A DNA stretch of 64,000 nucleotides from Tupaia tana (Eukaryota; Chordata; Mammalia; Scandentia; Tupaiidae). Numbering within the stretch: position 1 is the first letter of the stretch; each line of letters starts with the position of its first letter. This document shows positions 1 to 12,580 of the stretch, in pieces. The stretch is from contig JAKSZU010000008.1 in the NCBI GenBank assembly GCA_026018925.1, positions 57,823,527 to 57,887,526 of the forward strand. Direction: 5' to 3'. A model generated the notes under the pieces. It saw nothing but the letters and a program-made list of their open reading frames with translations, did not search any database and had not been told where the DNA came from. Made by a program: the position numbers and the translations under genes.

Positions 1-910
1 CCTTCTTTGACTTTTCTCCCAAGTGCATCTGATCAACTCACTCTCCAGGCTCTTAATATATACAATTGTTCTCATACTTATTATGCTGTATTGCAGTTAT
101 TTATGGTCTCACTTGATTGTGAGCTTGTCCAAGGTAGGGCCATTTCTATTCTTAAACCTAGTGCATCTGAGCATGTTAGATGCTCAATAAAAGCGAAATA
201 AAACAAAAGGTAGGGTTTCCTATCCCAATAAGTTAGCAAAGAGAATTTTCCCTCCAAATCTTTATTTTTTACCACTATCTTTTACAGTGTCCAAGTGATA
301 GGTGTTCAAATATTGTTTGGTAGTCACATATCATAATCTTTTATTCTGTGTGAGCTTAGCTCTAATAAAATTTATCTGTTGACATCTTCTGTTTTCTTTC
401 CCATATCAGCTCTACACGTATTTGTTAGAATTTTAAAGAATTTTATTTTTGACCATTTCTATTTATTTATGTGAAGTAAAGGAATTCATCTTCTAAATGA
501 ACATTGGATTATAAACTATATGAATCAGATTTTTCTCAAACATTATACCTTAGCTCTTAAGTTTATAGTTCAACCCAGTACTAATTATGGCTGCATGTAC
601 TTTGACTTTTACTAATAATGTGTTTTATAGCTCCTGTAAAGAGCAAATTAGGTTTTATACCCAACACAACTGCCTTTTGTTCCTACTGGTCTCTGTTGGA
701 TTTCCAGAAGCCACTAAGAATTCCATGTACGGCAAGAGATCCATCTCACTCTGCTTTTATGCCTGCTTTCGTTTCATGACAACGGCCTATAGAATTTAAG
801 CATTTATAATCATTGTTAGTCTGTGATTACATGAGACATCTTTGAGTAGTAGTTCTCAAAGTTTAGTTAATAGACCAGCAGCTGATGAACTTGTTAGAAA
901 TGTAAGTTCA

Positions 911-1151
911 GGGCCAGCTGGTGGCATGGTAGTTAAGGCAGCTGGATCCCACATACCCACTGTGCAGTTAGATCCCTGGACCCAGTGGCTTAAAAAGACA
1001 TTCAAGGCATGTGTGTATGTGCCAAAATCCTGACAGGAGAGAGAAATGGAAGAAAAGGGATTGTGGCATTACCACCCCCCTCAGAAGTGCTTTCTTACTT
1101 TCCTTCTTTCCCTCTCTCTGTCTCTCTCCAGGGGAGCACATCTGCCCTCTG

Positions 1152-1186
<35 letters not shown>
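911..1186 (+). repeat. tRNA SINE, old A-like copy
   Basis: The head 'gggccagctggtggcatggt' and the A-family body are recognisable but diverged. It ends in a pure A tract of about 32 bases just before the next SINE. Confidence 0.8.
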
Positions 1187-1187
<1 letters not shown>

Positions 1188-1188
1188 C

Positions 1189-1471
1189 GGGAACCAGCAG
1201 TTAGCGTAATGGCTATGTCGCTGGACTCCCATGTAGTCGACCGCAGTTCGCATCCCGGACCCGGTGGCTTAAAACTCACGCCGGGCGCATGTGCATGTGT
1301 GCCCAAGATCCCGGGAGGAGAATGGAGGAGAAGGGATTGCGGCGTGACCATCCCCCCTGGGGGGGTGATTTCTTGTTTTCTGTCTCTATGTCTCTCTCTG
1401 TCTGGCGAGCGCACGCGCCTTATAGTGAAAACCTCTCCAAAAAAATTAAATTTAATTTAATTTTAAAAAAA
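1189..1471 (+). repeat. tRNA SINE family A, full length
   Basis: Type copy of family A. The tRNA-like head has an A-box-like 'tagcgtaatgg' and a B-box-like 'agttcgcatcc'. A G/C-rich body follows (cgccgggcgcatgtgc, ggaggagaagggattgcgg), then a 'gtctctctctgtctgg' tract, 'gcgcacgcgccttatagtga' and an A-rich tail. It is second in a head-to-tail row of three. Confidence 0.92.
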
Positions 1472-1480
1472 GCAAGTTTA

Positions 1481-1750
1481 GGGACCAGCAGTTAGCGTAA
1501 TGGCTATGTCGCTGGACTCCCACGTGGTCGACCGCGGTTCGAGTCCCGGACCCGGCGGCTTAAACTCACGCCGGGCGCGTGTGCATGCGTGCCCAGGATC
1601 CCGAGAGGAGAATGGAGGAGAAGGGATTGCGGCGTGGCCATCCCCCCTGGAGGGTGATTTCCTGCTTTCTATCTCTCTGTCTCTGTCTGTCTGGCGAGCG
1701 CACGCGCCCTATAGCAAAAACCTCTCGAAAAAAAGAAAAAAAAAAAAAAA
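1481..1750 (+). repeat. tRNA SINE family A, young
   Basis: A full-length copy with perfect boxes (tagcgtaatgg; ggttcgagtcc) and CpG-rich body. The target duplication is gcaagttta at 1472-1480 and 1751-1759. It inserted at the tail of the preceding copy. Confidence 0.93.
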
Positions 1751-2013
1751 GCAAGTTTATAGACTCTGTCCTAACTTACAGAATCATAGTCTCTGAAGAT
1801 AGAACCTGGGAAATTATTTTAACAATCTGTCTAGGTATTCCTCAAGAATGTTAAAATGCAAGGCCCCCTGGTTTAGAGCAGGAATTATAAGCTTTCTCTT
1901 CAAAGAGCTAAACATTTTTGGATTTGCAACCTATGTAGTCTGTGTTGCAGCTATTCAACTCTGCAATTGGAACACAAAAGCAGTCAGTCACAAACAATAT
2001 GTAAACATAGGTC

Positions 2014-2269
2014 TTTTTTTTTTTTTTTTAGAGGTTTTTGCCTCAGAGTGTGTGTGCTCACCAGAGAGAGAGAGACAGAGACAGTGAGAGGGAAAGTGAA
2101 AAATCATTCCCCAGGGGGATAGCCACACAGCAATCTCTTCTCCTCCATTCTCCTCCCAGGATCTTGAGGCATGCATGCACGTGCACCTGGTGTAATTTTG
2201 AGACCACCAAGTCCAGAACTCAAACCATGTAGGAGTCCAGCAACATAAGCTGCTATGCCATCTGGCTCT
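2014..2269 (-). repeat. tRNA SINE family A, diverged
   Basis: Reverse-strand copy starting with a T tract and ending 'ccatctggctcta'. The duplication 'ataggtctt' lies on both sides. Confidence 0.87.
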
Positions 2270-2299
2270 AGTATAGGTCTTGTGTGTGACTGTCTTTCA

Positions 2300-2940
2300 A
2301 TAAAACTGTTCATTTATTATTTTCATTTACTTCATACATTCATTCAGCGTACATCTCTACAGCTTAAAAAATGAATTTACCCAACATGGATACATTTCAT
2401 ACCAATCCAGTTGAAGATGTCATACATGTTATCATGAACAGACAATTGTCCATTTCTGTGTCCCTTAAATGTCTTACCTCCCTATTTTTCTCCTTGATTC
2501 CTTTTCCCTCACTCTCTCTCTCATCTCCCACTCTCTTTTTTTTTTTTTGGAGAGGTTTTTGCTATAGGGCGCGTGCACTCGCCAGACAGACAGAGAGAAA
2601 CATAGAGACAGAAAGCGGGGGGTGGGGTGGTGGGGGTGGTGGGGGTGGTGGTGGTGGTGGTGGTCATGCCGCAATCCCTTCTCCTCCATTCTCCTCTCGG
2701 GATCCTGGGCACGCATGCACACGCGCCCGGCATGAGTTCTAAGCCACCGGGTCCAGGACGAACCATGGTCGACTACGACTACGTGGGAGTCCAGCGACGC
2801 TAACTGCTGATTCCCTCCCACTCTCTTCTCACACTGTCTCTAGCATCCATAACCATTTCCCATGCTTCTATAGCCTCTAATCTTTCAGTTTCTGCCATAC
2901 AGTGTGGATGGTCAGTGTATATTAATTGAAGACATAGTCT
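2300..2940. repeat. Unassigned interspersed repeat, shared with 31968-32330
   Basis: The pieces 'cattcagcgtacatctctac', 'cagacaattgtccatttctg' and a C/T-rich stretch recur in the same order in the intron at 31968-32330. It may be an antisense L1 3' UTR. It is split by the SINE at 2536-2813. Confidence 0.45.
2536..2813 (-). repeat. tRNA SINE family A with expanded G/T-rich core
   Basis: Reverse copy with target duplication 'ctcccactctctt'. The usual short G run has expanded to a (ggt)-type simple repeat at about 2618-2664. Confidence 0.92.
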
Positions 2941-4550
2941 GACTTGATTCACTAAGCTATAAATCTTTCATATTCATCCACTTTCTTGTTCAGCTCATAC
3001 TCTCATCATCTAATTGAGTTGATTTTCTTTTTTTTGTAGGTAAGTTGCTTTATCCCTGTGTATTCTGGTTATCAGTCCCTTATCTGAGGAATCAATAAAA
3101 TGATTTACAAACTAGACCGTGATCCATATTTGGCTCCAGGTTATAGTTTGCTTAACTTTGGTTTGAAGTACTTGAAAGTGTTTAAAGGATCATATAGTAC
3201 ATGATAAATAAACATTATTTTGCATTATTATTAATTTGTTACCTGAGTTATTTACTTTCCACATAAAATTTTATAAATCAAATTTATCACAAACTGAAAA
3301 GATCTGACTGGGTTATCCTGCTTCTTTAGTTTTGTTTCAGAGAGTGCTTGAAGAAACTTCAGTATTTTCCCTTTTCTGTCTGAACCTGAAGTCATTTGTA
3401 TTACAAAGAGTTAATTTACAATTCTGAATACTAACTTGGCTTTATAATAAAAAGGATGTTGTACAGTCTAACTCTCCCAATGGAAAAACAAATGACTGCT
3501 AGTTTTCCATTGTGTTCCTTTTGTTTCATATCTAGCGTATTGTTTCTCAAATTGTGAGGTTGACCTCCCTTGAGAGACTGATTTCATCCAGAAAGAGCTG
3601 AGACTGATCAGGGGAAAATGGAAACAGGAATATTGTATTTTTCTTTTGAATTGCCTTCACTGAGGTCTAGGCAAAGCAAAGTAATTTATTGTGTTTGGAA
3701 CAGCATGTGGTCATGCCACTTTTAAACAGTCTAAAGGGAAGTGAGCCAAGAAAACCTTTCCTTTCCACCTGTTAACAAGCATAATTAAAATGCCTCTGTT
3801 CAATTAAAAATAAAGAGATGAAGAAAAACTGGTTAAGAAAACTTTTTTTAAAAAAAATTTCTATTGCCTAATGATTTTTAAACATTCCCAATTTTCTACC
3901 TTTAGAAGATTCCACTGGACCCCTTCCTGCTATCACCTTTTCTCCTCATTCTCCTTGTACCCCTGTCCACAAGAAAAGAAAATGTGTGATTAACCTCTTT
4001 GTTTTTCAGGGAAGACTATCTGAAAATAGCTTTTAGTCATACAAAATGAAATAGATAACTGAAAGTATTCCAAGTCAGTTGTGTGTATAACGGCTCCTGT
4101 CATATTTTAACTATAGAACCCACAGCTTACCTTCCTTTGCAATGACATATTATACTTCTAGAGAAGGTACCTTGACTGCTTCTTCTGGATCTGCAGAATA
4201 AAGGCAGGTCTGTATGCGAACAGAAAGAATGGTATTTTTGGGGAGGTAGATGGGAAATTCCTGTTCCATTCCTTGGTACTTCAGTGTCTAGGATATTATT
4301 AGTTATACCCTCGGGAAAGCCTATCCACAAAGGTACATGGTTCTTTCAGACCATGGGAAGAATCTTGTGATTTGTTTGTTTGTTTGTTTCCTTAAGAATG
4401 TAACATGCAGATAATGAAGCCCTAGTATTTTAGTTTGTGTATTTGTCGTGTATTCACTTATTAATGTTTGTCGAATGTGTACCTGGATGTGTAGCTTGAA
4501 TGCATACCTAAATGTTTAGCTTTCTCAGAATTACAATTTTTCAAGTTAAA

Positions 4551-4726
4551 ATTTTTTAATTATTTATTTTATTTATTTTTTATTATCATTAGTATTCTTT
4601 AATTTGACCAGAGAGAGAGAAACAGAGAGAGGGAAAGTGAGAAAGCAAATCACCAGGTCCACGACTCAAACTGTGATCAACCATGTAGGAATCCAGCACC
4701 TTAATCACCATGTCACTTGCTAGCCG
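4551..4726 (-). repeat. tRNA SINE family B
   Basis: Type copy of family B on the reverse strand: AT-rich tail, 'tttgaccagagagagag', purine tract, 'gagaaagcaaatcaccaggt', then the tRNA-like head ending 'cacttgctagcc'. The imperfect duplication 'caagttaaaatttt/caagttacaaatttt' flanks it. Confidence 0.87.
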
Positions 4727-5346
4727 CAAGTTACAAATTTTAAATTAAAAAAATGGATTCCTTTTTAGTACTAACTAGTTAAAATGTACTTTTGTCTATT
4801 TCCCAAAGAACAACTCTTTTGGAAAAATAATTTAAAATTTTTATTACTTCCTGCCAAGAAATATTTTTAAATTAACAAGTTTCCCATTATGGAAACAAAT
4901 GGATATTCTTGCTTTTTATTCTTCTTTTGTATTCCAAGCTCCACTTTACATTTTTCAAAGAAGCTGACTTGCCTGAGATTGTTTATATTCATGAAAATAA
5001 GCAGCAAAGTTTGTACCACTTTCTTATGTATACCATAGTCCATTGATACGCTCCAAGAGTTTTCTGTGACCTTTGTACCACTTTGGCGGTATTTGTTCTG
5101 CGAAGTGTAGTTGAAAACATATATGGACCCTTTAGACTTTAGTGAGTCTGTTGTCTTACTAAGCTTCATCACTCCCCGCTGCTCCCCTACCATTACTTTT
5201 TAGATTTCTTCTCTTTCCCTCAATTTTCAACACCCTCACTAGCAGTGGGCTTTCTTTTTGGTGCCATTCAAAAGCAAGAAATAAAGCTATTATCACTTCA
5301 TGGGAGTTACTGTGCATCTCACCATGAGTCAGAAGCTTAAGTCTTG

Positions 5347-5539
5347 GGGCTGGCAGGTGGTGTGGGGGTTAAAGGTGCTGGACTCCCAAATGGCCAACTG
5401 TGGTTCAAGTCCTAGACCTGGCGGCTTGCTTTCTTGCTTTCTCTTTTTCTTGCTTTCTCTCTCTGGTCGAATTAAAATAACAACAACAACAACAATATAA
5501 TGGAATTGAATAAATAATTCTTTTAAAAAAATTTAAAAA
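5347..5539 (+). repeat. tRNA SINE family B
   Basis: Forward copy: head 'ggctggcaggtggtgtgg', box B 'ggttcaagtcc', CT tract, 'ggtcgaattaaaat', (aac)n and AT tail. Flanked by 'aagtcttg'. Confidence 0.88.
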
Positions 5540-5914
5540 CTCAAGTCTTGAGCTGAGAATCAGATGCTTTGCATTCACTTGGCCTTGTTCATTGGTACAG
5601 TGGTCGTCCCTTGACCAGTAGGATTTGATTCATGCTGCTGAAAAGTGAGAAATGTTTACATACCCTGTATCTTCAGTACTAAGGAAGGCACAGTGAAGAT
5701 ACTGCTACAGGACCACTCCGCTTAGGCTTAGCTCTGTATCTTTCTATCTATATATTTTAAATCAGTTATTTTTTTCTTCTCATTCCTGTTTCAACTGTAG
5801 ACTGTCACTTCAGGATCTTACAGTACCACTAACACCAGGCCCAGATTTCAGTTCCTTCCATTATCATGTCATTACAGCAGAGATACCTTGTCCTTTCTCT
5901 TTCTATCTCACTAG

Positions 5915-6060
5915 TATTTATTCATTCAACAAATATTTGAGGGCCTAAATAAATAAATATTTGAGACACTGTTCAGGTACTAGGCATGCAATAATGAGCC
6001 GAACAGGCCCTCATGGAATGTCCTCATGAAATTTATATTCTGGTGAAGGAAATGTAAGAC
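5915..6060. repeat. Ancient LINE fragment
   Basis: 'cattcaacaaatatttgagg' through 'aggccctcatggaatgtcct' and 'tttatattctggtgaaggaa' follows the familiar L1M-type 3' UTR wording found again at 17345 and 54660. Confidence 0.55.
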
Positions 6061-6178
6061 CACTTGTTTTTATCATTGTAATTTTAGTTCAATTTTTTAT
6101 CAATAGCTTATTTTATTAGCTTACTTTTTTTTTTTACCCTGTCTACTCATTTCCAAAAAGAGTAATTTAGACTTAGTT

Positions 6179-6716
6179 TTTTTTTTTTTTTCTTTATTCA
6201 TGGTAGAGTATGTGCATGTGAGAGAGAGAGGAGCATCCTCCATGGGATCTAGTCACGTGCAATCTCCTTCCTCTAGTAATCAAGCCCATTGGAGCCTCAC
6301 ACTCAGACTTGTGCCCTATGTGTTATGGACAGACCAGGCCAGCAATTCAAACTGTAGTCCCCATGTGACATCTGGCTTCTTTTGAGCAGTGAATTGCCAT
6401 TGTGCCGTTGAGCTAGTCCAGCCTTTTTTTTTCCCTTCTTTTTTTAATGTGATGATTTGAATATTATATTTTAGTTCATTTTATTCGTGATATTGTATAC
6501 ACACATACGAGAGCAGAATAAAGAGAAGCAACTTCAACAGGGTCTCATCATGTAGTGATCCTTTTTCCCCAGCCTTCCAGCTCATCAGGATTCTGGGCAC
6601 ACGCACACACATCAGTATGTTTTCAGTCTGACCTGGAATCTAAACTTTCAGTTGACCATGTGGCTTCCAGCACTGCAGTTCAGTTTGCTACCTCTGCACC
6701 ACCAGTCTGGGCTACT
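6179..6716 (-). repeat. Two degraded SINE-like units, family uncertain
   Basis: Two reverse-oriented units (about 6179-6422 and 6440-6716) each have a T-rich start, a 'gagagagag' or CA-rich middle and a diverged tRNA-like end (gaccaggccagcaattcaaa; ttcagttgaccatgtggc). They may be very old A-like copies. Confidence 0.4.
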
Positions 6717-8390
6717 GTTAGACTTACCTTAATATTGTTTTTGTTCTGGCCATTCCTTTATTTTATGTAGCTCCTTAATTTTTTAACTCTGGGGGGGAAA
6801 AAAGTGCTTGCTTTCTTCGTGTTTTGACTAATTTTTTTTTTTCTTTTTCTGTGTTCTTTCCACCTGAGTTAGGGTGCTTAGACAGATAAAGCAGAGAAGG
6901 AATGGTTAGAAGAGTAGTATGTCGCTCATAAAATCAGCAGGTAGGCTAGAATTCAGGTGCAGGCTAAGGAAACAAGCTACAGCTAAGACTGGCGCAGAAA
7001 TGTTCTACTTGGAAGCACCATAAGCAGGGAGTTTTAGTGAGGACAGATCTTGGATAGAAGACATCCAAGCCACTGTAACTGACACTAGATCATTGGATGA
7101 TCCCACTAGGCTATGGTACCATACTGAGTGAGGGCTTATGGTTGGTTGCTGCTCCACTTCTGGCAAACTGACTGCTCGGTGATAGCTAGCTCAGCCTCAG
7201 AGATGAGAAGTCTGTGCTTTTGGATCTGGGCACTCCTTCCTGGACTATGGCTCTTTTGTTCTTGAAACTTTTGAGCAAATACTGGAGCGACTGGAAAAAA
7301 AGGTCGATAAATGTCCACAGAGTAGATTGTTTACATGTTTAAGAGCTTTCTCTGTATTTGGGGTCTTTTGATTTGCATTCATATGCAGTAAAAATATTTT
7401 CACATTGTGGGCTCTTTAGGGAGAAGTCCATTCACATGCTGCTTTTCCAGACACCTAAACAGTAGTTCTCCAATCTTACCCCTTCAAGTCCCTATCTTGT
7501 TGTACTGTTACCGATAGCCTGTGAACCAGTGTAACTTCCTATCTTAGACTATCCTTCTGTTGACAGCATAGAGAAGACAAGGTGATTGAAATGAAGTTCT
7601 GTCCATGAGAGCTTTCCCCTTGAGTGGAGTTAGAATCCTATAGCAAGGACCAGCTTGTGTCAACTAGGTTATAATTACTTCATCATCAGTCATTTGGTTA
7701 GAGGGAACTCTCTGTGAAGCTATGGGCACGTTTTAAGGAAAGGATAATAATATGGCAGGAGTAGGCAGTCTATGAATGTGAGCTACATGCCTTTGCTACT
7801 TTCTCATGTCTTTAAGATCTCAGGGCACTTGAAAGTAGATTACAATTGGGTACATCTGATATGAGGTGAGTCCAGTAACACTTAGTTTGTGAGAGGAAGC
7901 TTGGGTTGATAATCTCCAGATGCTCCATTGTTTTTTGTTTGTTTTTTGTTTTGTTTTATTTTTATCCTTTGTCCTTTTTTCTTTAAATTTTATATCAAAC
8001 TAGAAATGGAAAATTATTGATGACATGCATGATTAAGCCACTATGCAGTATTTTCTGGATGGACAACCATTTTTTGTATGCTGTGATGATGATTAGGGGA
8101 TGAATGTAAATTTTAAAAAAAATTTCAGGAGAAAAAAAAAATCAGATGCTCCATTGTTATGTTCAGTCTGTTCCAGGAACTGGTAGCAGAACCTAAGTGG
8201 GAAGTCCTTTTTACTTTAGTAGGGTTAATCTCCTTATTTGCACTTGTGTCTTACAGTGTCTACAGCATCATCAGTTTTATGTCCTAAATAGGCTGGACCA
8301 GTGTGATGTCCTGTAAAATGGTAATATGGTTTAGAGTCTCTGCTGGTGAAATAGAGGCACAGAGCTGAAGAAACTAATGTTATTGTAAGG

Positions 8391-8575
8391 CAGTGGCTTT
8401 CAGACTTTGGTGTATATCAGAATCATCGGAAGGATTTGTTAAAACACAGATCGCTGGCTTCACCATCAGAGTTCCTGAATCAATAAGTCTGGGAGGGGAT
8501 GGAGAATTTGCATTTCTAACAAGTTCCCAGGGAGTCCTGATGCTGGTGATTCAGGGACCACTCTGAGAACCACTG
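8391..8575 (+). mobile_element. MER5A DNA transposon relic (hAT-Charlie)
   Basis: A 185-bp non-autonomous element beginning 'cagtggctttcagactttgg', with 'ttgttaaaacacagatcgct' and 'aatttgcatttctaacaagt' inside, and ending in the inverted terminus 'gagaaccactg'. This is the MER5A pattern shared by placental mammals. Confidence 0.9.
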
Positions 8576-10599
8576 CTCTAAAGCAGGTTGGCAAAGATGC
8601 TATTCCTGCTGGATGAAAGCAAATTTGTTTTGGAGAAAAGAGCATTGGCCATAGTAGAGCTGCATACATGATACCAGGGCTGTGCTAATTTGCTGCATAA
8701 AGAGACCACATCTGGAAAAAAAAAAAGTCTCATTTATGCATTTGTTTAAGATTGCAGAAATATGTTCAGTTGCACTGTAGGTGTAATACTACCACTGCAT
8801 ATGTTTTTGATGGCGTCACTAATTTCTGAAAACTCTCTTAGTCTATAATATTGCTTTGGATGTTCTATCGTGTTAGGAAAGGAAACTTGTAATGGTTTTT
8901 GTTTGGCCCCTTCTACCATAATAATGTTTATTCAGAAAACTGATGTGGTGATTGTGTTTTCACTAAATATAGGTATACATGTGTGGACTTGGGGAATTAC
9001 AGTAGATTGGGTTTGGTATCCCACCAAGCTGCTGTTAAAACTCATGTATCATCTAATTTTCAAAAGCCCAGTCTCAAGCTAAATAGCACACTGAATCCTA
9101 GAATCTCTGAGAAACAAACCCATATCAGTAGATTTTATTCCCATCTAAAATTGTGTCTTTTCCTCTCTAATGTAGAACCCTCAGAAGTCAATTTAAATTA
9201 GTAGTGTCTTACAAATAATTTATAAGCCTTTTTTTCCCAATTCGATTTTGACTTGTGCCTCCTAGGGCATGCAGGGGTACAAATTTAGTTACAGATTGAG
9301 ACATTGAATGGTGGTGGGGATGAAATATAAGCATTTCTTTTCTTCTTACAAAGTGAATTTTTCAGATGAGGCGGGCCTGTCTTGAAGTCACAGAGCATGT
9401 GTGAGTACTCTGAATCTTGTCATATATCCCCACTTCATACCTCTGGGTCCCTCTGCTTCCTAAACATGGTATCATCAATTCTCTTATGTGAAAGTTTATT
9501 GAATTACACTGATATAATTTGGCAATCTGTAGGATAAACTGTGCATTTGGTTTTTAGCTTCTTAAACTTTTAATCCTTTTAGTTCTTGTATTTTACAACA
9601 GACCTTAAATCAAGAATTCAGGGACACCAGTTTGCTGTTCTCTTTCTAAGCCAGATAGTGCCATTAGAAGCCTTCACCTCACAATCTTGGAGTAGTTCCT
9701 TTTATTTTCTAGTTCCCTGGCAGCAGCCACTGATTTGATCTTCCCATAACCTTTTCTTCATTGTGCACATCATTCTAAGACATACTTAAAATCTAAGCAA
9801 TTACAAGGACAACTCATATAATCACTGTATGTCATGGGTTGCCAGATTTCCATCTCTAGGTGCTAGCAGGATATTCACTTTGTTGAACCCTAGTTAGGCC
9901 AAAACCTCAGTTCTAGAATTCCTCCTATTTTGCTGAAGTTACTTGGAACTCATTCTTTGTGTCATTTCTGTATTAGTCTTCTGGGCTAACAAATGACAGA
10001 AACCAGTTCTGGCTAATCTAAGCAGAAAATAGATGGATCTTGGATAGCTCATAGAACCAATGGGGAGGCTGGGGAATCAGATTCAGAATATTGGGAGAAG
10101 CAAAAACCTGGGCATATCTAAGATCATGACACAAAATTAGTTTGTTACCAGTACTGATGCCATTGGACATTTACTGAAGTGTTATCATTAGACACTTACT
10201 TTGGTGATGCAAGGATTATCGATCCTACTGTAGCTGCCTCAGTTAATCTCACTATGTCTGCTATTTTGCACAGTCCTCTCCCCAAGAATCACAGTACCTG
10301 AGCATCCAAATGGCCAAACCTATGTTTTTGTTGTTAGGTTGCATCCCTCCTTATCTTTTGAAGCATCTTATCTACTTTGGAATTCCAAAAATAGGAGTGC
10401 CAGGCAAGTGAATCAGTGATTCATTCCAGAGTGATTCATTCCCTCAATGTGAGACAGAGTACCAAGAACACAATTTCATTGTAGTACTTACAGTTGCTTT
10501 GAGATGTTTCTCCATCTCCACTTCCAAGTCTTTGTCATATTCTTCATAAACTTTTGAACTGTAAATGTCCATACACATCCCCAGTGATTCGTTGCTCTC

Positions 10600-10690
10600 C
10601 TTTTACTGATAGATACTCTAGAGATTCAGAAACTGAATTATCTGCCAAAGGTGGCACAGGTAGTTGAATTAAATAGTCAGAATTAAACTA
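10600..10690 (-). repeat. MIR fragment
   Basis: 'cagaaactgaattatctgcc' and 'aaaggtggcacaggtag' match the reverse strand of the MIR core (aggttaagtaacttgcccaa). Confidence 0.5.
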
Positions 10691-10771
10691 TTTAACTTTA
10701 AATACAAGTTAGATTTTAGTTAGAATGAAAATGTTGGCATTATTTCCAGCAAATAATTATGTAAAATACTC

Positions 10772-11113
10772 CAGGGTGGCCGAGATGTGGTTCAAGATCC
10801 TCCCTGGGGTCACTGCCATGGGCGTGTGACTTGTGCATACATGCACAAGTTCATGAACGGGGGCAAGGAAAAGAGGGTTGCCCGTTTTACATATCAGTGG
10901 CATTTGATGGAAAGAGATCGGCGCATCTCTGGAGTCAATTGTCACTATGTGTCAAAGGGTTTGGGGAACATTGATTAAAGAAGTGGTTTCCTGACTGATG
11001 AAAAATAACTCAGTTATGGTCATCTACCCGTGCTAGAAGGTTTATACAGTGCGCTATGTAGCATGCAGCATGTTCTGTTGTTGTACCAAATAAAACTAAA
11101 ATGAAAAAGAAAA
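10772..11113 (+). pseudogene. NDUFA1P: NDUFA1 processed pseudogene (retrocopy)
   Basis: This is an intronless copy of the mRNA for NDUFA1, a small membrane subunit of mitochondrial complex I. ATG at 10785 reads [14 protein letters not shown], then hits TGA at 10827-10829. From 10835 a second frame reads [20 protein letters not shown] and continues through [10 protein letters not shown] to SKGLGNID and TAA at 10976-10978. The two parts match the start and the last 47 residues of the 70-residue human protein as recalled. The span is 194 bases instead of 213, so 19 bases were lost between them, breaking the frame. AATAAA at 11089-11094, a short A-rich tail and a 9-bp target duplication (aaaatactc at 10763-10771 and 11114-11122) show L1-driven retroposition. 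It cannot encode NDUFA1. Confidence 0.95.
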
Positions 11114-11340
11114 AAAATACTCAATGTATTTGGTTTTTATTATCCATTTATCTATTTGGCTCAGACTGTTTTTCAGAGTAGCCTTCGACATCTCTGTCAC
11201 TACTAATAGTAATAACTACTGTAGTTACTATTGGGATTTTATTAGTTACCAGCTAGGGATTTTTGCCAGGGACTGAACATTTCCTTAGAGGAGCCTACCT
11301 TTTATTTCTCTCGTCTTTAAAACTGTAATTAACAGGATTA

Positions 11341-11420
11341 TTGGATCATCAGAAAAGTGATGACACATTTTGGCATAGCAAAACATAGGAAAATACATCA
11401 CGACTTTTCTAACAACCCAA
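11341..11420. mobile_element. Mariner-like palindromic MITE, 80 bp
   Basis: The ends 'ttggatcatcagaaaagtga' and 'gacttttctaacaacccaa' are inverted repeats flanked by TA on both sides. Same family as 32606, 47204, 50442 and 60919. Confidence 0.8.
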
Positions 11421-11819
11421 TATTTTAATTATTGCATAGTAGAATCTCAAAAACATTATTAATACTTTACATTGTGGTTAGCTCTTAGATGAGTTTCTTT
11501 GCAAATGACATTTGAAAGGGAGAACATCATACGTGAGAACATGAAGGTGCCTGGTTACTGAGAGAGTTGAAGTGTGTTACCAAGAGGGAAGAAAGGGAGC
11601 AGACTGAAGAAACCAGGAAGTTTGAATATTTGCTCAACTCATGTGTTTACATACTTAATAGTTTAGTAATGTGATGGAATGTCCACCATAAAATTAAGGA
11701 CATAAAAATATCAGGAGTCAGGTTTGTAGTCTTTGCATCTCAAGGTTTGGTTTCTGAGGATGGTACCCAGGACATTCTGTGGAGGAGCATAAAAGATTCC
11801 TATCAAGATTTTTACTTCT

Positions 11820-11973
11820 GAGGTTGGCAAGTAGTATGGTAGTTAAGGAGCTGGACTCCCACATGGGCAACCATGGTTCGAGTCCTGGACCTAGTGCTTG
11901 TTTTATCACTTTCCTTCTCCCTCTCTGTCTGTCTCTGGTAATAGAGTTAAATAAATAATTCTTTTTAAAAAAA
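11820..11973 (+). repeat. tRNA SINE family B
   Basis: Short-tail copy with box B 'ggttcgagtcc'. Flanked by 'tttttacttc' on both sides. Confidence 0.9.
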
Positions 11974-12404
11974 TTTTTACTTCAAAAGATTAGGGAAATA
12001 TACTTATCTCATTTATGTTTTCAACTGATTGGTATGAGTTCAATAATAGGCTGACTGCTCACTATTTGAGTGCTGTTGAGTACAATTAATTATTTGTTCT
12101 AAAATTATTTGCTCACAAATTACTTGCTGCAGGAGATACATGCATCATCTAGAATGTGATAAACATTGCTTGAAATTTTATAGTCTTTGATATGAGTCCT
12201 GTCAACATTTTTTTTTCAAACTGGAGAATTTCTTTCATGAAAAAGATTCCCAATCCTCTTTTGATACTTTTTCCCCCTCATTTTTGTTGGTGTTTTTGCC
12301 TGTCTTGGTGCTTTGGGACAGGGTAATTTTTCAGGAAGTTTTGGGTGGCAGCAGAATGCAAAGGCTAAAGAGGACACACGCTGGAGCCATGTGGACCCCG
12401 GTGC

Positions 12405-12580
12405 ATGTCCTGGTCCTGCTGCTTGCTACTTCCGTGACTGTACCTGTTGCTTAACTTCTCAGAGCCTCACTCCCTTCTCTGTAAAGTGGAGATAAGAATG
12501 TCTGCCACAGGGTTGTTGTAAAGGTAAATGGTATATTACAAAACAAAGTTCCTAGTTTATGGTACATGTTGAATGAATTG
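12405..12580 (+). repeat. MIR element
   Basis: 'gttgcttaacttctcagagc', 'ctctgtaaagtggagataag' and 'cacagggttgttgtaaaggt' follow the MIR consensus in order. Confidence 0.85.

Noticed and set aside
1189-1260. Possible tRNA genes at SINE heads
   Set aside because: A and B boxes are present but acceptor stems do not pair and each head continues into a SINE body. They are tRNA-derived, not tRNA genes.
12378-12430. Possible signal-peptide exon near 'gagccatgtggaccccggtg' (MWTPVHVLVLLLATSV)
   Set aside because: The reading looks like a signal peptide for a few codons but stops soon after, merges into a MIR element, and does not fit the expected FZD6 start exon sequence.
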